NCBI RefSeq assembly: GCF_000371785.1 | Contig: NZ_AQUI01000002.1 | Span: 4,327,352-4,391,351 of the forward strand | DNA: 64,000 bases | Direction: 5' to 3' | From: Actinopolyspora halophila DSM 43834 | GTDB lineage: Bacteria; Actinomycetota; Actinomycetes; Mycobacteriales; Pseudonocardiaceae | Part shown: one piece after another, positions 8,300 to 16,953 of the stretch | Numbering within the stretch: position 1 is the stretch's first letter | How the letters are laid out: the number at the start of each line of letters is the position of its first letter | Notes under the pieces: generated by a model | The model's input: the letters and a program-made list of their open reading frames with translations, nothing else | The model's database searches: none | What the model was told of the DNA's origin: nothing | Position numbers and translations under genes: made by a program

Positions 8300-9241
8300 T
8301 CACCCCAAGGCCCAACCACGCAGCATCCGATGCGCTATGGAGATCCCGGGAGGCAGCCGCATGCCGTGCACGGAAGCGTTCGTTTCCAGGGCCTGGCGAA
8401 CGTGTTCCCTGTTCACCCAGTGTGCTTCGGCGATCTCCCCGTCCGCGGGGTGCAGTGGTGCCTCCGGATCGGCCACGGCGGCGAAGCCCACCATCAACGA
8501 ACGCGGGAACGGCCACGGTTGACTCCCCAGGTAGCGGATGTCGGAGACCTCCACCCCGACTTCCTCGCACACCTCGCGGCGTACGCACCCCTCGAGGGAC
8601 TCCCCCATCTCCACGAAACCGGCCAGCACCGAGAAACGTTCGTCCGGCCAGCCGGCCTTGCGGCCCAGCAGCACCCGGTCGGCCCCGTCGTGCACGAGGC
8701 AGATCATGGAGGGATCGGTGCGTGGGTACTCCTCGTGCCAGCACCCGCCGCAACGGCGGGCCCACCCGCTGCGGATCCGTTCCGTACCCGCGCCGCACAA
8801 CGCGCAGTAGCGCGCACGATCGTGCCAGGCGAGTAACCCGACGGCGGTGGCGAACAGCCCCGCCTCCGCGTCACCGAGCCAGTCCCCGAGTACGCGCAGA
8901 TCGCTCCAGAGAAGTTCGGAGTCACGTGCGCAAGCACGAACTCCCCAACGGGCCACACCCTGGTGCAGCCCGAGCAGGACGGCGTTCGTTCCGTCCCCGA
9001 CAGCCCCGGGAGCGTCCCAGGCCAGGCTTCCTTCCGCGTCGACGGGGGTGCGACCGTACTCGTCCACCAGCAGCACCTTGCCGCCGCGCCACAGTTCGGC
9101 CACCGTGTCCGGGTCGTCCCGGTGGGTGTCCGAGAGTTCCACCGGAGAGCTCGCCAGCAGGGGAGAACTGTCCAGCTGGAATCCTCCCCCGCTGGAGGCC
9201 CCTCCGAAGCCGATCCGCTCCGAATCCGAACGAGCTGTCAC
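8300..9241 (-). CDS. nudC: NAD(+)/NADH diphosphatase NudC
   Basis: A 313-residue Nudix hydrolase. A zinc ribbon (CALCG ... CGGC) is followed by the Nudix box GFVEMGESLEGCVRREVCEEVG, split here by no insertions, and then by SQPWPFP, the signature that separates NADH pyrophosphatases from other Nudix enzymes. The enzyme hydrolyses NAD(H) to NMN(H) and AMP; in mycobacteria it also degrades isoniazid- and ethionamide-NAD adducts. The GTG start overlaps the stop of the upstream M16 gene (GTGA at 9238-9241), so it is the third gene of an operon with the two peptidase genes. Repeat copy A follows the stop. Confidence 0.93.
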   Translation of the reverse strand: MTARSDSERIGFGGASSGGGFQLDSSPLLASSPVELSDTHRDDPDTVAELWRGGKVLLVDEYGRTPVDAEGSLAWDAPGAVGDGTNAVLLGLHQGVARWGVRACARDSELLWSDLRVLGDWLGDAEAGLFATAVGLLAWHDRARYCALCGAGTERIRSGWARRCGGCWHEEYPRTDPSMICLVHDGADRVLLGRKAGWPDERFSVLAGFVEMGESLEGCVRREVCEEVGVEVSDIRYLGSQPWPFPRSLMVGFAAVADPEAPLHPADGEIAEAHWVNREHVRQALETNASVHGMRLPPGISIAHRMLRGWALG

Positions 9242-10605
9242 GGCAGCGTCACACCACCGAGTCCACGTAGCTGGTCGCTCAACTGGTTCGCGTCACCGAC
9301 GATCACGCCGGTGAACGCGGTGGGCATGTACCACCGAGCCGCCTCGGCGATCTGATCCACCGTGACCGAACGCAACCGTTCCGGGTGCCCGGCGAGCCAT
9401 TCCTGCCCCAGCCCCACGGCCGCCAGGCCGATCAACATGGAGGCCAGCCCGGACTGGGAGGAAGTGGAGGTGAGCAAACCGCCGATGGCGTACTGTCGCG
9501 CCGACTCGACCTCGGGCTCCTTGGGCGGGTTCAGGGCGAGCCTGCCGAACTCGTAGCGGATCTCCATCAGCGCCGCGGCCGTCACCTCGCTGGCCGTGTC
9601 GGCGTCGACCAGGATCGTTCCGTTGCCCGGGGTGAACTCGAAGGCCGAATGAGCCCCGTAGGTGTAGCCCTTGTCCTCGCGGATGTTCTCGACCAACCGG
9701 GAGGAGAAGTAACCGCCGAAGATCAGATTGGCGATCTGGAGCGCGGGGTAGCGCTCGTCGGTGCGCGGAACGGCCTGCGCCGAGAAGCGGAGCTGCGACT
9801 GCACCGCGCCTTCCCGGTGAACCAGCCGGACGTTTCCGCCCTCGACCGGAGGCAGGGCGGGGACCTCGCGGGCGCTGTTCTCCGAGTTCCAGCCGGACAG
9901 CACCCTGCTCACGGTCTCCACCGTCCGCTGGGGATCGATGTCGCCGACGAGCACCAGGGTCGATCCGCGGGGGAGCACGGCGGAGCGGTGCAGTTCGCGG
10001 ACGTCGGCCGCCGTGACCTGCGCGACGTCGGCGGACTGCGGCACCTCCCTGGCGAACGGGTGATCACCGTAGCGGTGGCTCTGCAACTCCTCGCGTGCGA
10101 TCACCCGGGGTTGGGAACGGGCCACGGCGATCCGCTCGACGAGGCGGTCGCGTTCACCGCTGACCTCGTGTTCGGGGTAGGAAGCGCCGGTGAGCGCATC
10201 GTTGAGCACGTCGAGCAACGTGTCCGTCCCGCTGGCCAGGGCGTCGCCGGTGATGCTGAGGCGTTCCGGATCCACTGTGGCCTGGAGCGTCCCCCCGACC
10301 GCGGCCAGATCGGTGTCCATCCGGATCCGGTCCCGCCGGTCGGTTCCGGTCAGCAGGGTTTCGGCGAGCACCTCGGCTCGGGCCGGATGCTTCGGATCGT
10401 CGCCCGCGAACGGGATGCGGAGCCGCAATTCGACCATGGGCACGGACCCGTGCCTGGCCGCTATGACGCGCAGTCCGTTGTCCAGCACGGTGTCCACCGT
10501 TTCCGGCTGCCACCCCTGGCGCGGTTCGGCCAGCCCGGGCAGTGGCCGGGGGCCCTGCTCGGTGCGGCCGATCCGCTCGGCACTGCGATGGGTAGCGCTG
10601 GTCAT
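9238..10605 (-). CDS. M16 family metallopeptidase-like protein, non-catalytic subunit
   Basis: A 455-residue M16 (pitrilysin-like) protein. The position that should carry HxxEH instead reads DDPKHPARAEVLAETLL, so zinc ligands are missing and it is expected to be the inactive partner of the neighbouring catalytic protein. The C-terminal half keeps the family's substrate-binding RLVENIREDKGYTYGAHS segment. Start and stop overlap both neighbours by four bases (10602-10605 and 9238-9241), indicating tight translational coupling and a likely heterodimer, as in other bacterial two-gene M16 systems. The peptide substrate is unknown. Confidence 0.88.
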   Translation of the reverse strand: MTSATHRSAERIGRTEQGPRPLPGLAEPRQGWQPETVDTVLDNGLRVIAARHGSVPMVELRLRIPFAGDDPKHPARAEVLAETLLTGTDRRDRIRMDTDLAAVGGTLQATVDPERLSITGDALASGTDTLLDVLNDALTGASYPEHEVSGERDRLVERIAVARSQPRVIAREELQSHRYGDHPFAREVPQSADVAQVTAADVRELHRSAVLPRGSTLVLVGDIDPQRTVETVSRVLSGWNSENSAREVPALPPVEGGNVRLVHREGAVQSQLRFSAQAVPRTDERYPALQIANLIFGGYFSSRLVENIREDKGYTYGAHSAFEFTPGNGTILVDADTASEVTAAALMEIRYEFGRLALNPPKEPEVESARQYAIGGLLTSTSSQSGLASMLIGLAAVGLGQEWLAGHPERLRSVTVDQIAEAARWYMPTAFTGVIVGDANQLSDQLRGLGGVTLP

Positions 10606-11924
10606 GCCGCACCTCCGTCGGAGTCGCCTGTCGGTTCGATTTCGAGGACGGCCCGTGTCTCCGGGCGCAGGGCCTTGGCCGCCGAGGCCACGTCCTCGGT
10701 GGTGATCGCGCCGACCCGCCCGGGAAGCTCACCGACCAGCTCGGCCCTGCCGTGCAACAGCTCGGTGCTGCCCAGATCCAGGGTTCGCGAGATCAACCGG
10801 TCGTGGTCCCGGTACAGTCCGGCCGACCACCTGGCGGTGACCCTGGACAGTTCCTCGGAAGTGGGACCTTCGGTCGCCAGCCGGTCCAGCTCCGAGTCGA
10901 TGGCCTCCACCACCCTGTCGGTGGAAACCTCCGGGCTGTGCACCGCGGTGACCGTGAACGTGTCCGGATCGCGCGCGTCGAGCGGGGCCCCCATCAGTCC
11001 GGCACCGGCCTGGACGTCGACGACGAGGGAGTCCCGGTAGACCAGGCGCTGCTGCAGCCGGGAGGCGTCCCCGTCGCTGAGCACCTCTCCCAGCACCACG
11101 TTCGCCAGGTAGCTGTCGAGCTCGGCCACCGGGTCGGGCAGCCGGTAGCCCAGCGCCACCGCGGGCAGCGGGGCGTGGGGGTCCTGCTGCTTGTCGCGTT
11201 GCTCGCTCTCGAGGAGGGGCTCGGTGAAGGACGGGCGCTCCGGGACCGAGCGAGCCGGAACATCCCCGAAGTGCTTGTCCACCAGTTCGGTGGCGTGTTC
11301 GACGTCGATGTCGCCCGTTATGGTCAACACGGCGTTGCCCGGCGCGTAGAAGGTGTCGAAGAACGCGGCGCAGTCGTCCACGGTCGCGCGTTCGAGATCG
11401 GTGAAGTCACCGTAGCCGTTGTGCGCGTTGGCGAAGCTCGAGTACAGCACCGGCGGCAGGAGGATCCAGGGGAACCCGCCGTACGGCCGGTTCAGCACGT
11501 TGAGCCGGATCTCCTCCTTGACCACGTCCACCTGGTTGCGCAGGTTCTCCTCGGTCAGCCGCGGCGCACGCATCCTGTCCGCCTCCAGGAACAGCCCACG
11601 CTCCAGGGCGTTGGAGGGCAGCACCTGGAAGTAGTCCGTGTAGTCCTGATGCGTCGAACCGTTGAAGATCCCGCCGGAGCCCTGCACGTGACGGAAATGG
11701 GCGAGTTTCTCAAGGCTCTCGCTGCCCTGGAACATCAAGTGTTCGAACAGGTGCGCGAATCCCGTCCGCCCCTGCGGTTCGGAACGGAATCCCACGTCGT
11801 AGTGCACGCTGATGCCGACCACCGGAGGCCCGCCGGGTTCGGTTGATCCCGGTTCGGCGTTCGGAGCCAGCACCACGCGCAGCCCGTTGGGCAGGGTAAC
11901 GCGATGTGGTTGCGGTTCGACCAT
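10602..11924 (-). CDS. M16 family zinc metallopeptidase, catalytic subunit
   Basis: A 440-residue M16 peptidase with the inverted zinc motif in HLFEHLMFQGS (HxxEH) near residue 61 and the downstream glutamate in DVVKEEIRLNV. The N-terminus (VTLPNGLRVVLAPN) is the normal start of the M16 fold. It begins at ATG 11924 and is the first gene of a three-gene unit with the inactive M16 partner and nudC. Such pairs clear short peptides or transit-like fragments in the cytoplasm or envelope; no signal peptide is visible, suggesting a cytoplasmic protein. Confidence 0.92.
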   Translation of the reverse strand: MVEPQPHRVTLPNGLRVVLAPNAEPGSTEPGGPPVVGISVHYDVGFRSEPQGRTGFAHLFEHLMFQGSESLEKLAHFRHVQGSGGIFNGSTHQDYTDYFQVLPSNALERGLFLEADRMRAPRLTEENLRNQVDVVKEEIRLNVLNRPYGGFPWILLPPVLYSSFANAHNGYGDFTDLERATVDDCAAFFDTFYAPGNAVLTITGDIDVEHATELVDKHFGDVPARSVPERPSFTEPLLESEQRDKQQDPHAPLPAVALGYRLPDPVAELDSYLANVVLGEVLSDGDASRLQQRLVYRDSLVVDVQAGAGLMGAPLDARDPDTFTVTAVHSPEVSTDRVVEAIDSELDRLATEGPTSEELSRVTARWSAGLYRDHDRLISRTLDLGSTELLHGRAELVGELPGRVGAITTEDVASAAKALRPETRAVLEIEPTGDSDGGAA

Positions 11925-12093
11925 GTCCTCAGCCTACGTGCGTCCGGCGTCCTCGCGGTGAGCACCCTGGTGACCACTCGGCGTGTCGGAGCTCGAACGA
12001 TTCGTCGCCGCGGGAACCCTTTTCGAGGAGGAACCTTTCGAGCGGCAGGACCGAAACGCCCGTCTCCGGAGCCACGGACGAAAACCGAACCGG

Positions 12094-12549
12094 CTAGCCG
12101 GAGGTCCCGCGGCTGCCGCCCGCCAGCATCAGCACGTATCCGGCGCCGGAGACGGCGGCGAGCACGCACAGCACCGTGCCCGCTCTGTTGTCGAAGCCCA
12201 CGGGCCCCGCACCCCCCGTACCGTCGTCCCGCTCGTGCGGCCGAGCGCGGAACTCCCCGCTCGGCCGCACGGGCACGCGCACCTCCAGTCGGCTCCCCTC
12301 GGAATGTCCGCAACCGTCGAACGGGACGCGCAGTTGCCGCCCTTCGACACGGACCCGCACCAGGTCCCGCGCGTCGGATTCGCCGCAGGACGCCGAACGG
12401 ACCACGGTCGCCGTCGTGGTTCGCCACTCTCGCGCGCCGCCCCCGGAGTCCAGGACGGGCCAGCGGGCGAACGCGACCGCGGTCACGCCGAGCGCCCCGA
12501 GCACCACCAGGGTCAACAGCACCGATGCCGAACCACGCCCTCGCCCCAC
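12094..12549 (-). CDS. Small two-pass membrane protein, function unknown
   Basis: A 151-residue protein with an N-terminal hydrophobic helix (about 9-28, VLLTLVVLGALGVTAVAFA), an extracytoplasmic region with two cysteines that could form a disulfide (SASCGES, FDGCGHS), and a C-terminal helix (about 126-145, TVLCVLAAVSGAGYVLMLAG). The middle has beta-like TATVV and LRVPF segments similar to DUF3592-type proteins, but the match is weak. It follows the DUF2207 gene on the same strand by 81 bases, so the two may be co-transcribed. I cannot give a function. Confidence 0.65.
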   Translation of the reverse strand: MGRGRGSASVLLTLVVLGALGVTAVAFARWPVLDSGGGAREWRTTTATVVRSASCGESDARDLVRVRVEGRQLRVPFDGCGHSEGSRLEVRVPVRPSGEFRARPHERDDGTGGAGPVGFDNRAGTVLCVLAAVSGAGYVLMLAGGSRGTSG

Positions 12550-12630
12550 AGGGTGATACTGCCAGACCCGCTATCACTCGTTCCGGGGACGGATCGCCAC
12601 AGCGAGTGCTACAGGGCTTTTCCGTTCGAC

Positions 12631-14334
12631 TCAACGCAGTGAACGCACCTGCCCGGGTCGGGCGAGCGCGTCGTCCAGCACCGAGACCAGCATCGGGAAG
12701 TGCTCCCGGAAACGACGCATATCGGGCACCACGTGGCCGGTCCGTTCCACGAGTTCGCCGTACCAGTACAAACCGGGTGTGCCGTCGGCGGCAGGATCCA
12801 GCTCGGCGAACTCGCCCAACCAGCGCTCGGTCTCGCCGAGCACCACCGCGTACGGCAACGAACGGGAGAAGACCATCTCGCGATCGGTCAACGGGATCGA
12901 GTCCGCGGACGCGCTCCGCAGGTAGTCCCGCAACCCCCGGACCTGGGCGACCAGGGAACTCCCGCGCTTCGTCCGGGCGGGCATGATCCTGGCACCGAAG
13001 GTCAGGGCCACCCCGCCGACCAGCACACCGATACCGAGCAACGCGAACGAGGTGGTCGGCGCCAGCGCCGCTGTCAGCACGACACCGCAGGCCACGACCC
13101 CGAGACCGAGCCACCAGAAGAGGTTCCGCTCCGAATCGGGCCTGCGCGAGAACCAGCGCTGCGCGACCACATCGGAGTACATCCGATCACGAACCCTGGT
13201 CAGGTCAGGGGCGCTCCCACTGCGCAGCCGGGAAACCATCACCTGGTCCCGTTCGGCGCCGTCCACCCCGAACAGCATCTCGTGAACCGCGCGCTCGTAG
13301 GAACGCAACGACTCGTCCGGGGGATTCAGCAGCACGATCCGCCAGTCGCGTCCCTGCTGCTGCCCGGGGATCTCCTCGATCCACAGGTAGTTGCGCACGG
13401 CCAGGTCGATGATCGTCGCGGTCACGTCCACCACGTCGACGTACTCGTCGATGACGGTGCCGACCTGCCCGGGCAGCACACCGTCCGGGGACGCGAAACG
13501 CACATTGCCCTGTTCGTCGGTCATCAGCACGTCGACCGGCCCGACATCACCGCTGCTCACGCGCGCGTCGCGCCCTCGCGTGTACCAGAGCAGACCGAAC
13601 CCGCCGATCACCAGCAGCCCCAACGCGGCCAGCGCCGCCGCCACCATCGGACTCAGTTCGAAGGCGTCGTCCAGGCTGAACGTCTCGTCGAACTCGGCGT
13701 TGGCCGGGACCGTTCCCTCCGGCAGTTCCACCGAGAAGTCGATCCGGTCCCCCTCGGCCAGCTCGGTGTGCTCGGCCCTGGGGCCTCGTGTCGTGCCGAT
13801 CCGGAAATTGGTGCACTTGTCGTCGCTGCCGACGGGGCCGGCTCGACAGTCGATGGACTGGGCAGGATTCGGGGCTATGAAGGAGATCCGGCTCCGCTGG
13901 ACGGACACGTCCCAGCCGCCGGAAACACGCCAGTCGACCTGCTGGGTGCCACCCTGGGGATCGCCCACGGCACCGACCACCTGGTAATCCACAGTGGATT
14001 CACCTGGTGGCAGCGTCAGTTCGAGCCGCTCGTCGGTGACGCGTGCGCTTCCCGGTCCGCCCACTTCGGCACCGCGGATGTCGAACACCCGGTCCACGTC
14101 CTCCCCCGCGGCCTGACGCAGCGGAACGGTGCGATGCACCTCGGACCCCGGGGGCACCGTCACGCGTTCCGTGACGGACAGCTTTCCGTCACGTTCGAGC
14201 TTCAGGGAGACATCACTCGTCACGCCGCCTTCCTCCGTCTGAGCGACGGCCGCTTGCCGCACCTGGGGTAAGCAGGCGATCAGAGCCGCCAGTGCCACCA
14301 CGGCACAAGAGAGCAGGAACCGTTTTTTCAACAC
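12631..14334 (-). CDS. DUF2207 domain membrane protein
   Basis: A 567-residue protein. A signal-like N-terminus (LKKRFLLSCAVVALAALIA) is followed by a beta-rich extracytoplasmic DUF2207 domain, a transmembrane helix at about 230-252, a cytoplasmic stretch, and a pair of helices near 405-450, as in YciQ-like proteins. GTG 14334 is preferred because the signal peptide begins there and a TATCGT -10-like box ends seven bases upstream, suggesting a leaderless mRNA. An upstream TTG at 14385 would collide with the ribosome binding site of a rightward small ORF. Function is unknown. Confidence 0.82.
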   Translation of the reverse strand: MLKKRFLLSCAVVALAALIACLPQVRQAAVAQTEEGGVTSDVSLKLERDGKLSVTERVTVPPGSEVHRTVPLRQAAGEDVDRVFDIRGAEVGGPGSARVTDERLELTLPPGESTVDYQVVGAVGDPQGGTQQVDWRVSGGWDVSVQRSRISFIAPNPAQSIDCRAGPVGSDDKCTNFRIGTTRGPRAEHTELAEGDRIDFSVELPEGTVPANAEFDETFSLDDAFELSPMVAAALAALGLLVIGGFGLLWYTRGRDARVSSGDVGPVDVLMTDEQGNVRFASPDGVLPGQVGTVIDEYVDVVDVTATIIDLAVRNYLWIEEIPGQQQGRDWRIVLLNPPDESLRSYERAVHEMLFGVDGAERDQVMVSRLRSGSAPDLTRVRDRMYSDVVAQRWFSRRPDSERNLFWWLGLGVVACGVVLTAALAPTTSFALLGIGVLVGGVALTFGARIMPARTKRGSSLVAQVRGLRDYLRSASADSIPLTDREMVFSRSLPYAVVLGETERWLGEFAELDPAADGTPGLYWYGELVERTGHVVPDMRRFREHFPMLVSVLDDALARPGQVRSLR

Positions 14335-14403
14335 GCCACGAACGATAGCGAACAGTGGGTAGTGTTTTTGCCGAATTCTCTTCAAAGAGCAGGGGGAAGC
14401 ATT

Positions 14404-14580
14404 ATGAAGACGTCGCGATCCACTCGCGACCAGTTACTTTCCGGTCCTTTTAGGACTTGTGGCGGAACTTCGCGTAGCTGGCCGGACAACCGTCATGTGA
14501 GTCGGCACCCTGCTGCGTTGGAGGGCGCCTCGAGCAGCGAACTCAGGACGGTCCCGCGCGGAGCGGAGGTGGAGCGGTGA
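14404..14580 (+). CDS. Candidate 58-residue leader ORF coupled to the metallopeptidase gene
   Basis: An ATG at 14404 follows a strong AGGGGGAAG by four bases. The frame of 58 codons ends with TGA at 14578-14580, overlapping the GTG start of the next gene as GTGA. The peptide is Arg/Ser rich without recognisable domains. The strong ribosome site and exact overlap argue for translation; the lack of any recognisable fold leaves open that this is a leader whose only role is coupling. No homology evidence is available. Confidence 0.4.
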   Translation: MKTSRSTRDQLLSGPFRTCGGTSRSWPDNRHVSRHPAALEGASSSELRTVPRGAEVER

Positions 14581-15974
14581 CACCTCCGCGGCAACCGCCG
14601 GGTCAACCGTGGTCGTCGGGAGGTCCCCCGAATCCACCGGGGTCGGAACAGCACCGCAGGCCGACGTCTCCACCGATGGCCAGGCCTCTTCCACAGCATC
14701 CCGCCCAGGGGCCCGGCCCCGCACCCCAAGCGCCCAACTCACCGGCGCGTCCGCCCGGACCACAGCAGGGCGGGCCCCCGGCGCATCCGAACGCACCCGG
14801 CCCCGGGTACGGCCCCCCTCCGCACTCTCAACCGCCACCGCGGTCGGCGCCACCCCCACAGCAGGTGATGCCACCACCGGGAGTCGCTCCTGCCTGCGCT
14901 GTCCACCCCGGAACGCCACAGCGCTTCCCCGGACCCGTGCCACCGGGCTACAGAGGCGGTGCACCGCCCCGCAAGCGGACTCATCCGGCAGCGATCATCA
15001 TCCCGCTGGTGTGCGGCTTTCTGCTGCTGATCGTGATGCCGATGGGAATAGCGCTGGCCTCGCTCACCTCGGGAGCGAGTGCCTCCGCCGGAGGCGGGTA
15101 CGACTACAGCACCTACGAGTACAGCGAGACCGAGGACATCGGCGACACGGGAACCGGGGAGAACGGCACCGATTACCGGGACACCACGACCGCCACCGGA
15201 AGTGACCGGTCGGGCACGGCTGCCTCACCGACCACCTCCGCGACCGGACCGGAACCGGTACGCAAGACCGCGGACAACCCGATCGCCACAGCGGCCGTGC
15301 CGGTTCCGGACGTGCGGTGCGACCTGCCCGAGTGGCAAACCGATCCGCAGTCCTCGCAACGCTTCTTCCGCGCGGCGCTCCCGTGCCTGAACGAGGCCTG
15401 GAACAGCGTGCTGAGTCAGGCGGGCCTGCCGTTCGAACCTCCCGAGCTCGCCTTCCCCGGTGGCGGCAGCTGGTCGAGCCCGTGCGGTTCGGTCTCGAAG
15501 TCGGAGAACGTGTCCGCCTTCTACTGCGGCAGCAACCAGACGATCTACATGCCGTTCGCGGGATTGCAGACCGATGTCTACGGAGAACAGCCCGGTATCT
15601 ACCTCGGGGTCTTCGCCCACGAGTACGGCCATCACGTCCAGCAGCTCTCCGGCATCATGCCCGCCTGGCAGAGCGAGGCCTACGAGACCGGGGGTTACGA
15701 GACGCCCGAGGCCCTGGCGTTGAGCAGGCGCAGCGAGCTGCAGGCCCAGTGCTTCGCGGGGCAGTACCTCGCCAGCGCCGAACGGACGAACTCGCTGAGC
15801 ACGCAGGCCGCCTGGAACGGCATCCAGGACGGGTACAACCGCGGGGACCGGGGGAACCAGCCGCGCGATCACGGCCGCCCGCAGCACTACGGCAGCTGGA
15901 TGGAGGCGGGCTACAAACGCAACAACACCAGCGAGTGCAACACCTGGGCGGCGAACGCGAGCGATGTGAGCTGA
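14577..15974 (+). CDS. Membrane-anchored neutral zinc metallopeptidase (YpfJ-like)
   Basis: A 465-residue protein. Residues 1-130 are proline/glutamine rich and disordered; a transmembrane helix follows (about 138-160, AIIIPLVCGFLLLIVMPMGIA); a Ser/Thr/Gly linker leads to a C-terminal PF04228-type domain with the zinc motif HEYGHHVQ and the later conserved SRRSELQAQCFAGQYLA. The topology places the protease domain outside the membrane. GTG 14577 lies six bases after GGAGGTGGAG. Family members are called neutral zinc metallopeptidases on sequence grounds; the substrate is unknown. A 12-bp hairpin follows the gene. Confidence 0.9.
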   Translation: MTPPRQPPGQPWSSGGPPNPPGSEQHRRPTSPPMARPLPQHPAQGPGPAPQAPNSPARPPGPQQGGPPAHPNAPGPGYGPPPHSQPPPRSAPPPQQVMPPPGVAPACAVHPGTPQRFPGPVPPGYRGGAPPRKRTHPAAIIIPLVCGFLLLIVMPMGIALASLTSGASASAGGGYDYSTYEYSETEDIGDTGTGENGTDYRDTTTATGSDRSGTAASPTTSATGPEPVRKTADNPIATAAVPVPDVRCDLPEWQTDPQSSQRFFRAALPCLNEAWNSVLSQAGLPFEPPELAFPGGGSWSSPCGSVSKSENVSAFYCGSNQTIYMPFAGLQTDVYGEQPGIYLGVFAHEYGHHVQQLSGIMPAWQSEAYETGGYETPEALALSRRSELQAQCFAGQYLASAERTNSLSTQAAWNGIQDGYNRGDRGNQPRDHGRPQHYGSWMEAGYKRNNTSECNTWAANASDVS

Positions 15975-16107
15975 AGGTCCACTGTGGATTGGGCCGCGCA
16001 GCGGGTCGACTCGCTCGGGCGGACGGGAAGCGGCTCGCCCGCTTTCCGGACAACCGCTGACGCGACGCCGCGGATGAGAGCTCACAACGGGAACCCCGCG
16101 TGAGTGG

Positions 16108-16140
16108 CCGAGGTGCCGGTCACCCGAGCCGGCACCTCGG
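16108..16140. terminator. Perfect 12-bp hairpin between convergent genes
   Basis: CCGAGGTGCCGG (16108-16119) and its complement (16129-16140) flank a nine-base loop. No T-run follows on either strand, so it would be a symmetric, actinomycete-style terminator serving the metallopeptidase gene from the left and the two zinc-binding protein genes from the right. Confidence 0.6.
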
Positions 16141-16196
16141 AAGCATCACGAGGACAGCGCGAGAAGCATCGCGGCGCAGCACGAGCAGCGGCGAAA

Positions 16197-16454
16197 TCAC
16201 TCGCTCCCTTCACCGTGCCGGGCCACATCCTGCTCCACTATCAGGACATCGGTGCAGACCCGACAGGTCGGGGCCTGGAACCAGTCCAGCTCGTTGGGTT
16301 CGGCCATCGCACACCGCACGCCGCACACCGAGGTTCCGGCCGAATGCCCCTCCCAGCGCTTCCCGCGGAACGCATGGCGAATCTTCCGGGACTCGACGCG
16401 ACTGCTCACCGGCAGCCAGTATTGGTGATCCCCCATGCCGATCACGACTTCCAT
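16197..16454 (-). CDS. Small Cys-containing putative zinc-binding protein
   Basis: An 85-residue protein with RHAFR near the N-terminus, CGVRC at about 44-48 and CRVC at 64-67, the layout of short 'zinc finger' proteins seen repeatedly in Pseudonocardiales (HA-x-n-CG-x-n-TCxxC). Its ATG 16454 lies inside the last codons of the upstream gene, overlapping by 13 bases in another frame. The two therefore appear to be translated together. No function is known to me; the family assignment rests on pattern only. Confidence 0.6.
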   Translation of the reverse strand: MEVVIGMGDHQYWLPVSSRVESRKIRHAFRGKRWEGHSAGTSVCGVRCAMAEPNELDWFQAPTCRVCTDVLIVEQDVARHGEGSE

Positions 16455-16699
16455 TCCGGCCGAGCGATCGGAAGCTTCAGATAAGCCGTGAAGCACTCCT
16501 CGCAGAAAGGTCGGGTGTGCCACATCTGGTATCCCCGGCGATCTCTCACTTCCGGCGCGTGCACGGGGGTGTGCTCGCCGAGGACCTCCACCTCCCCGCC
16601 CTCGGCGGGAGGTTCGCACAACGTCGCGTGCTGCCTGGTGTCGTCTTCCGGGGTGATCCAGAAAACCTGGGTGCGTTCCATCGAGTGCGCGGTCACCAC
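16442..16699 (-). CDS. Small putative zinc-binding protein, overlaps its neighbour
   Basis: An 85-residue protein from GTG 16699 (an internal ATG at 16681 would give 79 residues). It shows VFWITPEDDTRQHATLC near the N-terminus and FCEECFTAYLKLP at the C-terminus, so Cys30, Cys69 and Cys72 with nearby histidines could bind a metal. The paired organisation with the following Cys-rich gene, together with the similar RHA/QHA plus Cys pattern, suggests the two arose from a common type of protein. No known function. Confidence 0.55.
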   Translation of the reverse strand: MVTAHSMERTQVFWITPEDDTRQHATLCEPPAEGGEVEVLGEHTPVHAPEVRDRRGYQMWHTRPFCEECFTAYLKLPIARPEWKS

Positions 16700-16953
16700 T
16701 TTCCGTTTCGTGCCGATTCACGCTGTTCGGTCGGACGGCACGGCACCGCGGGCACGGCACCGTGTCCTCCGTCACTTCCGAATATCGGCAGGGCGACGGC
16801 CGTGCCCCAGATCACGACGGTGTTCATCTGTTCGCCCGTAAGGGGGCACGGGAAACACCGCGTGGGCGCGCTCGACTCCTTCCGCGTTTCGGCCGAGCGG
16901 TCGGCCGCGGTCCGGTGGCGGGTGGATCGGCGACCGACCGGCTCGGACGAACT

